From: Bacteroidales bacterium
GTDB lineage: Bacteria > Bacteroidota > Bacteroidia > Bacteroidales > VadinHA17
NCBI GenBank assembly: GCA_030692905.1
Contig: JAUYBT010000049.1
Coordinates: 1-5,835, forward strand
Length of the DNA stretch: 5,835 nt
Direction of reading: 5' to 3'
The notes under the pieces were generated by a model that saw nothing but the letters and a program-made list of their open reading frames with translations, was not told the DNA's origin and searched no databases. The translations under genes were made by a program, and so were the position numbers. Below are positions 1 to 5,835 of this stretch, in pieces; positions within the stretch are counted from its first letter, which is position 1, and every line of letters begins with the position of its first letter.

Positions 1-218
1 AATTCTTCAAATAATCCCTTATAGGTTTTTATTGTTTTCCCGCTGTATCTCAGCTCTTTTAATTTTAAGATGTATTCATCAGGACAAGCACGATAATTTG
101 GAATGTCGAAGGGGGAAATCCGGGCTTTTTTATTCGTATCACTTTCTTCTTCCTCGTATATTAATCGTAGCTTTTGGACATTTGCAATAGTTTTAAGCCT
201 GTACTCACGGCGCTGCCT
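1..218 (-). pseudogene. tyrosine recombinase (phage integrase family) fragment, N-terminus lost, C-terminus outside window
   Basis: Read on the minus strand, this stretch is open for about 72 codons and runs off the left edge. Near its downstream end it encodes YILKLKELRYSGKTIKTYKG, the typical core-binding (SAM-like) N-terminal domain of XerC/XerD-type tyrosine recombinases, where the pattern RYS-x-x-TIKTY is characteristic. Before that lies a charged linker (about EEEESDTNKK). The catalytic domain with its R-H-R-Y residues would lie beyond position 1 and cannot be seen. The frame begins just after a TAA at 219-221, and there is no in-frame ATG, GTG or TTG in the visible part. Full-length Bacteroidota integrases of this kind usually carry about 100 more residues before the core-binding domain, and no trace of these appears in the other minus-strand frames upstream. 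I infer a 5'-truncated, probably dead gene. The family is clear; the pseudogene status is likely but depends on the unseen part. Confidence 0.72.
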
Positions 219-224
219 TTAATA

Positions 225-297
225 TATTATGCCAATGCCGCGTCAGTCACAGAAGTATTATGCCATTAATGCGCTGAAATACACATTAATATAATGC
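225..297. repeat. short direct and inverted repeats next to the recombinase fragment
   Basis: The 10-mer TATTATGCCA occurs at 225-234 and again at 256-265, a 31-bp period. Each copy is followed within a few bases by ATGC. The second copy continues as TATTATGCCATTAATGC, and a partly inverted copy (CATTAATATAATGC, 284-297) follows, so 256-297 also forms an imperfect inverted repeat. The cluster starts 4 bp beyond the stop codon that interrupts the recombinase frame. Paired short arms of this size resemble recombinase-binding sites, but that role is inferred from position only. Confidence 0.45.
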
Positions 298-414
298 TTT
301 TATCTGACCTTCACCGTTCACAATTCATATTAAAGTTAAACATTAAAATTGATTTGAAAATTCTTCAGTTTTTATTTGTCTTTCATCATAATATAATATT
401 GATTTTAAAGGTAT

Positions 415-484
415 GATGGAACCACACATGTTAAGAAAATTATATTTATAAGTGTTTGTGTTAGCATAACATGTGGGTTTCATC
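415..484. repeat. long imperfect inverted repeat, 18-19 bp arms, 33-bp spacer
   Basis: The left arm (415-433, GATGGAACCACACATGTTA) pairs with the right arm (467-484) with one extra A and one mismatch; the inner nine bases CACATGTTA match perfectly. The spacer is AT-rich. CATCCG at the right end (481-486) can pair instead with CGGATG at 509-514, so two exclusive foldings are possible. The element lies about 50 bp past the stop codon of the minus-strand gene, where a terminator could sit, but there is no T-run on either side and the loop is long. Ends of a small decayed mobile element are an equally good explanation. Confidence 0.5.
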
Positions 485-537
485 CGTATATAATTTTTAA
501 TTTAAGGGCGGATGGTAACGCTTTCTGTCAATTATTC

Positions 538-1764
538 TTATGTATTTTTCATACGGTTATCCATATCATTTAGTTTCCCCTTTATTTGTTTAATAAGAGC
601 TCGTGCAGTTTTAATATCAACTCCGGCTTTTACTGCCAATACATCAATATCCGGTTCGCGGCCGGCATTGATGTCCGGCATTACTAATCCTAAAAACATA
701 TTAAGTTTATCAAGATTTTCCTGATCAGAAGGGGAGGTTTCTATTGAAAACAAATCTTCATATTCAATTAACCTGATTTTCTTTTTCAGAATGTCTGAAG
801 CAGTGCTTATCATAGTAAGGTTAACCCTTAGAAATGGATCAGCAGAAAAATTATATCCATATTTATTTAAACCTTCTGCAAGTGCCTTAAATCCCCTGTC
901 AGTCATAGAAGAAAGCAGAATGATTTTTTTATTTTCATCAAAATAAGCCTGAGAGAAGTGTGGTGGCTCACTCCAGTTTTTCAATGATAGCCGGTAAACC
1001 CCTTTATTATATTCTGTTTTAAAGCTTTTGGTAAGGCTTTTAGTATTGATCGAATCCAGATCATATTCTGCCATCGCATGTATTAACTGATCTTCTTTAT
1101 TATAAATCAGGGGAAAATTGGCACCCGATAAGAGCATCATATAGGGTATGGGATTGTATTCCAGGTTTGCCAGAAGCTCCTGTTCACCGGCAATATCAGG
1201 TTTTAGTTCAGTTGCGAAAAAGAAAATATCATCAGGTTCAAAAGACTTGTAAGCTCCAATGGGGCCAAAACTCTGCCAGCATGCACCGTTATAAGAAATA
1301 AGGTTGAGCCATAGGATTACTGATTGATCTTCAAGTGTTTTTGTCACACCAGGTGAATACAAAAGAAACTCTTGGTTTGAAAACACATCTTCCATGATAA
1401 AAAACCTTTCAGCCGGACGGTTTTTGATTACACTGAAACTAAATCTCCATGCCTGTTCTGCCTGAAACTCAAGGTAATTCCTTTCCTTTATATCAAGCTT
1501 TTTCAAGGCAGTATGGTTCAGGTAACTTTTGATAAGTCCATCTTTTTTGAAAACCTTGTGTGCTATGTATTGAGCCTTCAGTCTATTTATCCATTCTTTC
1601 TGTAATTTATGAGTTATGTGCTTGTAAGATTCAAATCTTTGGCCCATTTCATGTTCCAGATTATTGTGTTCTGCAGCATAGTAAAGTAAAAATTCGTCAA
1701 TCACTTTCGTGGAAATTTTACTATTTTCTTCACAAATAAGTTTAATTGTTTCAAAATTCTTCAT
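538..1764 (-). CDS. hypothetical protein, 408 aa, family not recognised
   Basis: I do not recognise this protein. It has no signal peptide or membrane segment, so it is probably cytoplasmic. Residues 1-95 are mainly helical and charged. Residues 105-190 alternate hydrophobic and polar residues like beta strands, with the stretch ILWLNLISYNGACWQSFGPI at 150-169 at the centre. Residues 215-330 include a conserved-looking core with W264 and LLSSMTDRGF at 283-292. The order of this part (strand, Trp, short strand, 'S-x-x-R' helix) loosely recalls the body of bacterial proteins that often end in a SEC-C motif, but no SEC-C cysteines are present; this is a weak guess. The end (372-397, DIDVLAVKAGVDIKTARALI) could form a small helix-turn-helix. 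The ATG at 1764 has only an A/T-rich leader, as usual in Bacteroidota. The gene stands alone on its strand, divergent from the lipoprotein gene at 2116, and codes without interruption. Confidence 0.85.
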   Translation of the reverse strand: MKNFETIKLICEENSKISTKVIDEFLLYYAAEHNNLEHEMGQRFESYKHITHKLQKEWINRLKAQYIAHKVFKKDGLIKSYLNHTALKKLDIKERNYLEFQAEQAWRFSFSVIKNRPAERFFIMEDVFSNQEFLLYSPGVTKTLEDQSVILWLNLISYNGACWQSFGPIGAYKSFEPDDIFFFATELKPDIAGEQELLANLEYNPIPYMMLLSGANFPLIYNKEDQLIHAMAEYDLDSINTKSLTKSFKTEYNKGVYRLSLKNWSEPPHFSQAYFDENKKIILLSSMTDRGFKALAEGLNKYGYNFSADPFLRVNLTMISTASDILKKKIRLIEYEDLFSIETSPSDQENLDKLNMFLGLVMPDINAGREPDIDVLAVKAGVDIKTARALIKQIKGKLNDMDNRMKNT

Positions 1765-1930
1765 AGATGAATATTTAAGTATTCAGAAAATTCATGATAG
1801 AGAAAACTCAGAAATTTTTTGAAAGTTATAAATTCTCATAGAATAATAAGAAGGGTATTTTGAATACTATCCCAATAAGCTACGAATTCCTCATCGAAAT
1901 CAAAATGATAATTCCTGGGAAATTTCAATA

Positions 1931-1968
1931 TCCCATCCCAAAAAATAACGGAGAATTTTGGGATGGGA
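1931..1968. repeat. perfect 13-bp inverted repeat, 12-nt loop
   Basis: TCCCATCCCAAAA (1931-1943) is exactly complementary to TTTTGGGATGGGA (1956-1968), with AATAACGGAGAA between. The arm contains TCCCA twice in tandem. There is no T-run after the hairpin in either direction and it lies between two divergent starts, so a terminator is unlikely. An operator for a dimeric regulator, a structured 5' leader, or the remnant of an inserted repeat are possible. Confidence 0.6.
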
Positions 1969-2022
1969 CAAGCAAAATTCTGTAAGTGAATTATTTATTA
2001 TTTAATTAATACGATTCCAGTA

Positions 2023-2086
2023 TTTGGCATTCGGTTACTAATGATACTTTTAATTAATTTCTCTACTTTTGATCTTTCTAGTTTTG
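2023..2086 (+). promoter_or_regulatory. candidate Bacteroidota-type promoter(s) for the lipoprotein gene
   Basis: Bacteroidota primary sigma factors recognise TTTG (-33) and TAnnTTTG (-7), about 19 bp apart. TTTGG at 2023-2027 is followed after 18 bp by TACTTTTA (2045-2052), one base off the -7 box. Two exact matches to TAnnTTTG follow at 2064-2071 (TACTTTTG) and 2079-2086 (TAGTTTTG), but neither has a good -33 partner. Any of them would give a leader of roughly 20-60 nt before the ATG at 2116. In such AT-rich DNA these words can arise by chance. Confidence 0.35.
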
Positions 2087-2115
2087 GATAACTAACCTTA
2101 TTAAAAATTATTATC

Positions 2116-2655
2116 ATGAAAACTAATCTGATTTGTCTTTTTGCATTAATTGTTGTATTTACAGGATGCGATAAAATTAAGGATTCGGCCACAATCCCAA
2201 TTTCAACGAAATTAGTAACCAATATCCCCGTGGTAGTTCTTTCACAGGCAAAGAAGTCGTTTGATCAGATTGGAGTCGTTAACGCGATTATTTTTACTAA
2301 AACTCAGGATCTTACACTTGCAAGTAATGCTGATATTGAACCGTATATCGCAAGGATTAAAGAGGTAGACCTGAATTCATTGGTAGTCACTATTACCGGC
2401 CTAAGTGAAGGTCAGACTATTAATTCCGTTTCATTGGATGTTACCGGTGTCGGGAATATTTTTACGCAAACCAATATTACAATGAGCAATAATTCATTTA
2501 CTCCTGTGATAGCTGCAGGGACGCTTGACATGGTTGCAGCAAAGCTAACCGACGACAAGAAAATTACCCTTACTGTTTCGGGAATTGCAAGTGGAGCAAT
2601 GTCATTTACGGTCAGCTTGAATTTTGATGCTATCATAATTGCATACCTGCTTTAA
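2116..2655 (+). CDS. small predicted lipoprotein, 179 aa, function unknown
   Basis: The N-terminus is a lipoprotein signal: K2, a hydrophobic stretch at 5-16, then VFTGC with the acylated cysteine at C18. F rather than L/V at the -3 position is tolerated in this phylum. The mature part (19-179) is rich in T, V, I, S and N, with alternating hydrophobic residues that suggest an all-beta domain, and it has no cysteine. The final part (about 150-179, LTVSGIASGAMSFTVSLNFD) looks like closing strands of a beta-sandwich. I know of no named domain that fits; similar small secreted proteins of unknown role are common in Bacteroidota. The residues after C18 (DKIKDS) do not form the acidic surface-export motif clearly, so I cannot say which side of the outer membrane it faces. 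The start is supported by the signal peptide; no Shine-Dalgarno is visible. It appears to be a single-gene unit with a hairpin at its stop codon. Confidence 0.8.
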   Translation: MKTNLICLFALIVVFTGCDKIKDSATIPISTKLVTNIPVVVLSQAKKSFDQIGVVNAIIFTKTQDLTLASNADIEPYIARIKEVDLNSLVVTITGLSEGQTINSVSLDVTGVGNIFTQTNITMSNNSFTPVIAAGTLDMVAAKLTDDKKITLTVSGIASGAMSFTVSLNFDAIIIAYLL

Positions 2656-2680
2656 TAGTTTAAAAATCTATTAGTTTTTT
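2653..2680 (+). terminator. weak intrinsic terminator after the lipoprotein gene
   Basis: TAATAG (2653-2658) pairs with CTATTA (2668-2673) around a 9-nt loop, followed by G and six T (2675-2680). The stem is only 6 bp and AT-rich and it begins at the stop codon itself, so it is weak, but the placement and T-run fit an intrinsic terminator. Confidence 0.4.
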
Positions 2681-2705
2681 ACTGAAATGTTGTCATTAGT
2701 AGTCC

Positions 2706-2719
2706 CGCCCTGCGGGGCG
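2706..2719. repeat. GC-rich 5-bp hairpin downstream of the GIY-YIG remnant
   Basis: CGCCC (2706-2710) and GGGCG (2715-2719) form a perfect stem with loop TGCG. On the minus strand the surroundings read GGGATTGCTTCGCCC, a word resembling repetitive intergenic sequence that I recall often lying near GIY-YIG genes in Bacteroidota. Its GC content contrasts with the flanking DNA. Confidence 0.45.
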
Positions 2720-2731
2720 AAGCAATCCCAA

Positions 2732-2881
2732 TCACCCATCCGGAGTTGTACTTAAGTCAATCCATTCCGGATTCATCCCATTTATAAGGTCAATTTTTTT
2801 CTTCCCAGATCCACCCTTAATTTGTTTTTCTCTTTTAATTGCGTCACCAATTGATCCTTGCCTTTCATAATAAACTGGATA
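2732..2881 (-). pseudogene. GIY-YIG endonuclease family remnant (C-terminal part only)
   Basis: On the minus strand the frame ending at TGA 2732-2734 encodes YPVYYERQGSIGDAIKREKQ, followed by IKGGSGKKKIDLINGMNPEW. This is the well-known C-terminal half of small GIY-YIG (UvrC-like, YhbQ-type) proteins, where VYYE, AI-x-RE-x-QIK and the final NPEW are conserved. About 49 codons remain. Upstream the frame meets stops (TGA at 2882-2884 and another shortly before), and the GIY...YIG half with the catalytic Arg and Tyr is absent before the next gene begins at 2973. A full-length member has about 80-100 residues, so roughly half is lost. It is almost certainly non-functional. Homology is judged by eye but is strong. 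Confidence 0.75.
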
Positions 2882-2972
2882 TCACAAAAGACATCAAGAC
2901 CTTCTTTTTTTAATCTGACGAAATTTCCCTTTATTTGATGTATGGTTTTTTAAATAGTTAAAATAACTTTAT

Positions 2973-4262
2973 ATGATTTGTAAACCTTCACTCCTTTTTT
3001 GTTTCTTCTTTGTTGCCTTTCTTTTTGGCTCTGAACAAGCCAGTTCTCAGGATAAGAACTGGACTCACTTCAGGGGAAGCAATCTGAACGGTATGGCAGT
3101 AACTGAAAATATTCCGCTGAAATGGGATGACTCCAGCATAAAATGGAAAACTGAAATTCATGACAATGGTTATTCTTCGCCTGTTGTTTATAATAATCAG
3201 ATATGGGTAACGACAGCAAAATCTGACGGGAATGAGCTTTATGCTGTTTGTATCGATTTTCAAACCGGGGAAATAATTTATGATATAAAGGTTTTTACTC
3301 CTGATAAAGTTCAAAGGAAGCACTCTATAAATACTTATGCCTCTCCAACACCATGTATTGAAAAGGGCTTTGTATATGTTCATTATGGGAGCATGGGAAC
3401 AGCCTGCATAAATACTGCAAATGGTTCAATCGTGTGGAAACGTAACGATTTCGAATGTAAGCACGTCCAGGGTCCTGCTTCATCACCTATAATTTATAAA
3501 AACCTGATCATTCTGCACTTCGAAGGTACTGATGTCAGGTATATCATCGCTCTCGATAAATCGAACGGGAAGCTTATATGGAGAAGTGACAGACCAGCAG
3601 AGCCTTATGAACCGTTAACGGAAATCGGCAGAAAAGCATATACAACCCCTATAATAATAAAAGTAAAAGGACGCGATATGCTGATCTCCAACGGTTCCGC
3701 CGTCTGCATAGCATACGACCCCAATATCGGCAAGGAAATATGGAGAGTAGTGGATGGAGCCGAATCGACAATAGCTATGCCCTTTACAGAAAAAGGAGTA
3801 GTATTCTGGTACACCGGATTCACTGTTGACGATGACGGCACTAAATTTACCGAGTTACTGGCGGTTAACCCCGACGGCAATGGTGATATAACCGGTACAA
3901 ATGTCCTTTGGAAAAAACGGGATGAACTGTCGCAAAACCAGATGCTGACACCTGTCATAAAAGACGGATTGATATATACTGTCAATACAAGGAACATCCT
4001 GATGTGCATTGATGCAGTGACAGGAGAAGAAATCTGGTCAACACATGTGACGTCAAATTATAACGCCTCACCGATTTATATAAATGGTAATATCTGGTTT
4101 TTCTCTGTAAAAGGTGAAGTTCTGGTAATAAAAGCAGGCCGGAAATATGAGGGTGTCGCTAAGAATCAAATGGATTCAGGGATTTGGGCAACACCTGCGA
4201 TTTTAAGAAATTCAGTGATAATGAGAACACAAAAGTATTTGTACAGGATAGGACGGGAATAG
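2973..4262 (+). CDS. secreted PQQ-like beta-propeller repeat protein, 429 aa
   Basis: An N-terminal signal peptide (hydrophobic 7-19, likely cleavage near A23-Q26) points to export to the periplasm or outside. The mature protein starts with NWTHFRGSNLNG (29-40), the usual opening of PQQ_2/Pyrrolo-quinoline-quinone-like propellers in Bacteroidota, Planctomycetes and Verrucomicrobia. About seven blades follow, each with a version of the 'A-x-D-x-x-TG-x-x-x-W' repeat: near 91-107, 143-159, 191-207 (IIALDKSNGKLIWRSDR), 245-261, 295-315, 343-359 (MCIDAVTGEEIW) and a degenerate last one at 381-397. This matches a complete propeller of normal length (about 400 residues). Relatives include BamB and quinoprotein dehydrogenases; whether this one binds PQQ or any ligand cannot be told, and many such proteins have no cofactor. 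The ATG is set by the signal peptide; the leader is A/T-rich without a clear SD. It lies 30 bp before the glycoside hydrolase gene and is probably cotranscribed with it. Confidence 0.9.
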   Translation: MICKPSLLFCFFFVAFLFGSEQASSQDKNWTHFRGSNLNGMAVTENIPLKWDDSSIKWKTEIHDNGYSSPVVYNNQIWVTTAKSDGNELYAVCIDFQTGEIIYDIKVFTPDKVQRKHSINTYASPTPCIEKGFVYVHYGSMGTACINTANGSIVWKRNDFECKHVQGPASSPIIYKNLIILHFEGTDVRYIIALDKSNGKLIWRSDRPAEPYEPLTEIGRKAYTTPIIIKVKGRDMLISNGSAVCIAYDPNIGKEIWRVVDGAESTIAMPFTEKGVVFWYTGFTVDDDGTKFTELLAVNPDGNGDITGTNVLWKKRDELSQNQMLTPVIKDGLIYTVNTRNILMCIDAVTGEEIWSTHVTSNYNASPIYINGNIWFFSVKGEVLVIKAGRKYEGVAKNQMDSGIWATPAILRNSVIMRTQKYLYRIGRE

Positions 4263-4292
4263 GAGAAGGGGTGGTGTTGTTCTCTGCTTCTG

Positions 4293-5807
4293 ATGAACAT
4301 AAAACTTTTTAATCATATAAAGAACAAATACCTATTCTTAATGAAATCAGTTAATTCCCTGCTGCAAATGACTATGCTGCTGCTGGTCTGCATAGCCTGC
4401 AAAAATGATCATTCCGGTAAAAACAATCTATCCGTTAAGTCTCACGGGTATATTGAAGTAAGTACTGACAATCCGTCCTATTTCCAGTTTTCCGATGGCT
4501 CGCCCTATATTCCGATTGGGATCAATATGATCAATCCAAGCGGGAAGTATCGAAATAATCCCGATTCCTCTCTTTACGAGATTGGACAATGGATGAAAAA
4601 TCTTTCTGAAAATGGGGGCAATTACGTCAGGGTGTGGCTAAGTCAATCATTTTGGGATATTGAGGACAAGCAGGCTGGGAAATATAGTGAAGAAAAGGCA
4701 GAGAGGATCGATCGTTTCATTGAAATGGCAAGGAAATATAATCTGAGGATTAAATTGACCTTAGAGCATTTCCGCAGCCTGACGCTGGAAGAAAATCCCC
4801 AATCGTGGGCAACCAAATTTGTTTATCATACATCGAAAGGTGGTCCACTAGACAGTATCCGGCAATATCTGACTTCAACCGAGGGGCAACGGTTGTTCCT
4901 TAATAAAGTAGATTTTTACAGGGAACGCTATGGCAGCGATACGTTATTTTTTGGCTGGGAATTGTGGAACGAGATGAATGCTATGAAGGGGCCTGCGGAC
5001 AGTATTTTCTTTGCCTGGAATGAAAATATGCTGAATGAGGTAAAACAGCGGTTTCCTGAAAACCTTGTTATGCAGAGTCTGGGGAGCTTTGATGCGGAAA
5101 GCGTAAGACCTGTCTATAAAAAAATGATGCTTTTGGATGGAAACCAGGTCGCACAGGTTCATCGGTACCTCGACCTGGGAGCTAAAATGGAAGTTTGTCA
5201 TATGCCTATGGACATAATCTGCTCTTCTGCCGTGGAGGAAGTGATGTCCTACAAAACCGGAAAACCTGTGATCCTGGCCGAAACCGGGGCTGTTGAGCCA
5301 AAACATTCCGGTCCCAGCAAGTATTATCCGCTCGATACCGCCGGTATTATATTGCATGATATTTTGTTTGCTCCGTTTTTTTCCGGTTCGGCAGGAACCG
5401 GCATGAGCTGGCATTGGGATTCTTATGTGGATAAGAATAACCTATGGTATCATTTTAAGCGATTCAGCGAGACCGTGAGAGATATTAATCCGGTAACAGA
5501 AAGATTTGTCGCCTCAAAATCGGAAATAAGTGATTTAAGGGTATACCAGCTAAATGGCAGGAAAACTATTCTTTTATGGCTCCGCGATAAAAGGAATACC
5601 TGGGAATCGGAACTCAGGGACGGACAGCCTCCTTTAACAATTACCGTAAATCAACTTGATTTAAAAAAATTGGGAATCAATGAGTCATTTGGTGAAATTG
5701 CAATTTACGATCCCTGGCAGGATAAATGGAAAAATATTATCCCGGAAGGCCTGAAAATCTCCCTACCCGATTTTAAAAGATCTTTGGTTGTAAGGATTAA
5801 AATATGA
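4293..5807 (+). CDS. glycoside hydrolase, clan GH-A (GH5-like), predicted lipoprotein, 504 aa
   Basis: This appears to be an exported retaining glycosidase with a TIM barrel. Hallmarks appear in the expected order: R113 in NYVRVWL after strand 2, the acid/base E227 in GWELWNEMN after strand 4, H290/Y292 in VHRYLD after strand 6, the nucleophile E330 in PVILAETG after strand 7, and W373/W375 in GMSWHWDS after strand 8. A short N-terminal beta part (52-78, with FSDGSPYIPIGIN) precedes the barrel, and a beta-rich domain (about 405-504) closes the protein. The substrate is unknown: cellulase-, mannanase- or related activities all use this layout. The signal is of lipoprotein type with C36 in LVCIAC. 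The start is uncertain: ATG 4293 has AGGAG 28 nt upstream, too far for normal use, while the in-frame ATG at 4341 (M17) gives a more typical lipoprotein signal, MKSVNSLLQMTMLLLVCIAC. The upstream propeller gene is 30 bp away, and the stop overlaps the next ATG. Confidence 0.88.
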   Translation: MNIKLFNHIKNKYLFLMKSVNSLLQMTMLLLVCIACKNDHSGKNNLSVKSHGYIEVSTDNPSYFQFSDGSPYIPIGINMINPSGKYRNNPDSSLYEIGQWMKNLSENGGNYVRVWLSQSFWDIEDKQAGKYSEEKAERIDRFIEMARKYNLRIKLTLEHFRSLTLEENPQSWATKFVYHTSKGGPLDSIRQYLTSTEGQRLFLNKVDFYRERYGSDTLFFGWELWNEMNAMKGPADSIFFAWNENMLNEVKQRFPENLVMQSLGSFDAESVRPVYKKMMLLDGNQVAQVHRYLDLGAKMEVCHMPMDIICSSAVEEVMSYKTGKPVILAETGAVEPKHSGPSKYYPLDTAGIILHDILFAPFFSGSAGTGMSWHWDSYVDKNNLWYHFKRFSETVRDINPVTERFVASKSEISDLRVYQLNGRKTILLWLRDKRNTWESELRDGQPPLTITVNQLDLKKLGINESFGEIAIYDPWQDKWKNIIPEGLKISLPDFKRSLVVRIKI

Positions 5808-5835
5808 AGGCAACCGAGTTAGTTTTATTGACACT
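5804..5835 (+). CDS. start of a further operon gene, cut by the window edge
   Basis: ATG at 5804 overlaps the hydrolase stop codon as ATGA, the usual arrangement for translational coupling. AAGGA about 7 nt upstream is one of the few convincing Shine-Dalgarno sequences in the window. Only MKATELVLLT is visible, ending in hydrophobic residues that could begin a signal peptide or a beta strand. The function cannot be told. Confidence 0.5.
   Translation, partial: MKATELVLLT

Larger units (their letters stand above)
1765..2115. other. divergent intergenic region (about 350 bp)
   Basis: This region separates the starts of the minus-strand gene ending at 1764 and the plus-strand gene starting at 2116, so it should contain both promoters. 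I see no coding sequence or RNA gene in it. It holds a perfect 13-bp inverted repeat (1931-1968), additional single TCCCA/TGGGA words (around 1870 and 1916), a direct repeat of TTTAATTAAT (2001-2010 and 2049-2058), and several TAnnTTTG-like boxes near the lipoprotein gene. No convincing promoter was found for the minus-strand gene. Confidence 0.6.

Noticed and set aside
512..724. Plus-strand open frame over the end of the 408-aa gene
   Set aside because: Antisense to the last part of a long intact coding sequence; low-complexity hydrophobic and serine-rich product.
1998..2222. Minus-strand open frame overlapping the lipoprotein start
   Set aside because: It overlaps the promoter region and signal peptide of the plus-strand gene and has no family resemblance.
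2793..2911. T-runs at 2793-2799 and around 2905-2911 as plus-strand terminators
   Set aside because: No stem precedes either run; on the minus strand they are lysine-rich codons or decay of the GIY-YIG remnant.
2988..3383. Minus-strand open frame opposite the propeller gene (131 codons)
   Set aside because: It lies wholly antisense to a clear signal-peptide and propeller coding sequence and encodes a composition unlike any family I know.
3605..4009. Minus-strand open frame (134 codons) opposite the propeller gene
   Set aside because: Antisense shadow of conserved propeller blades; no start context and no recognisable domain.
4944..5414. Minus-strand open frame (156 codons) opposite the glycosidase
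   Set aside because: It covers the catalytic residues of the glycosidase in antisense; the protein is rich in H, R and F without a recognisable fold.
1..5835. CRISPR array, tRNA, rRNA or known riboswitch
   Set aside because: No regularly spaced repeats of suitable length, no cloverleaf and no familiar RNA motif were seen on either strand; searches with tRNAscan-SE and Infernal would settle it.

Overview
The window looks like a piece of a Bacteroidota chromosome. It is AT-rich, and most genes lack Shine-Dalgarno sequences close to the start. One intergenic region carries matches to the TAnnTTTG (-7) promoter box of that phylum. Two of the four complete genes encode apparent lipoproteins. The recombinase fragment, the GIY-YIG fragment and the PQQ-propeller/glycosidase pair are also of types often seen in environmental Bacteroidota. 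The phylum call is an inference from these traits; no marker gene is present.

Layout. Positions 1-218 (minus strand) hold a piece of a tyrosine recombinase that runs off the left edge and has lost its N-terminus. A cluster of short repeats (225-297) begins where its reading frame is broken, and a long imperfect inverted repeat follows (415-484). Next is a 408-codon minus-strand gene of unknown function (538-1764). It is divergent from a small plus-strand lipoprotein gene of unknown function (2116-2655). The roughly 350-bp region between them carries a perfect 13-bp inverted repeat and candidate promoters. The lipoprotein gene ends in a weak terminator-like hairpin. The gap that follows (2656-2972) contains a GC-rich hairpin and the decayed C-terminal end of a GIY-YIG endonuclease gene on the minus strand.

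The right half is a compact plus-strand operon. It contains a secreted PQQ-type beta-propeller protein (2973-4262), then after 30 bp a clan GH-A (GH5-like) glycoside hydrolase lipoprotein (4293-5807), then a further gene whose ATG overlaps the hydrolase stop codon (5804 onward, cut by the window edge). Together they suggest an exported carbohydrate-processing function whose substrate cannot be read from the sequence.

I found no clear evidence of a new defence, CRISPR or RNA-based system. The most interesting points are the mobile-element scars on the left (headless recombinase plus repeats), the uncharacterised 408-residue protein, the strong inverted repeat in the divergent intergenic region, and the propeller/glycosidase operon of unknown substrate.
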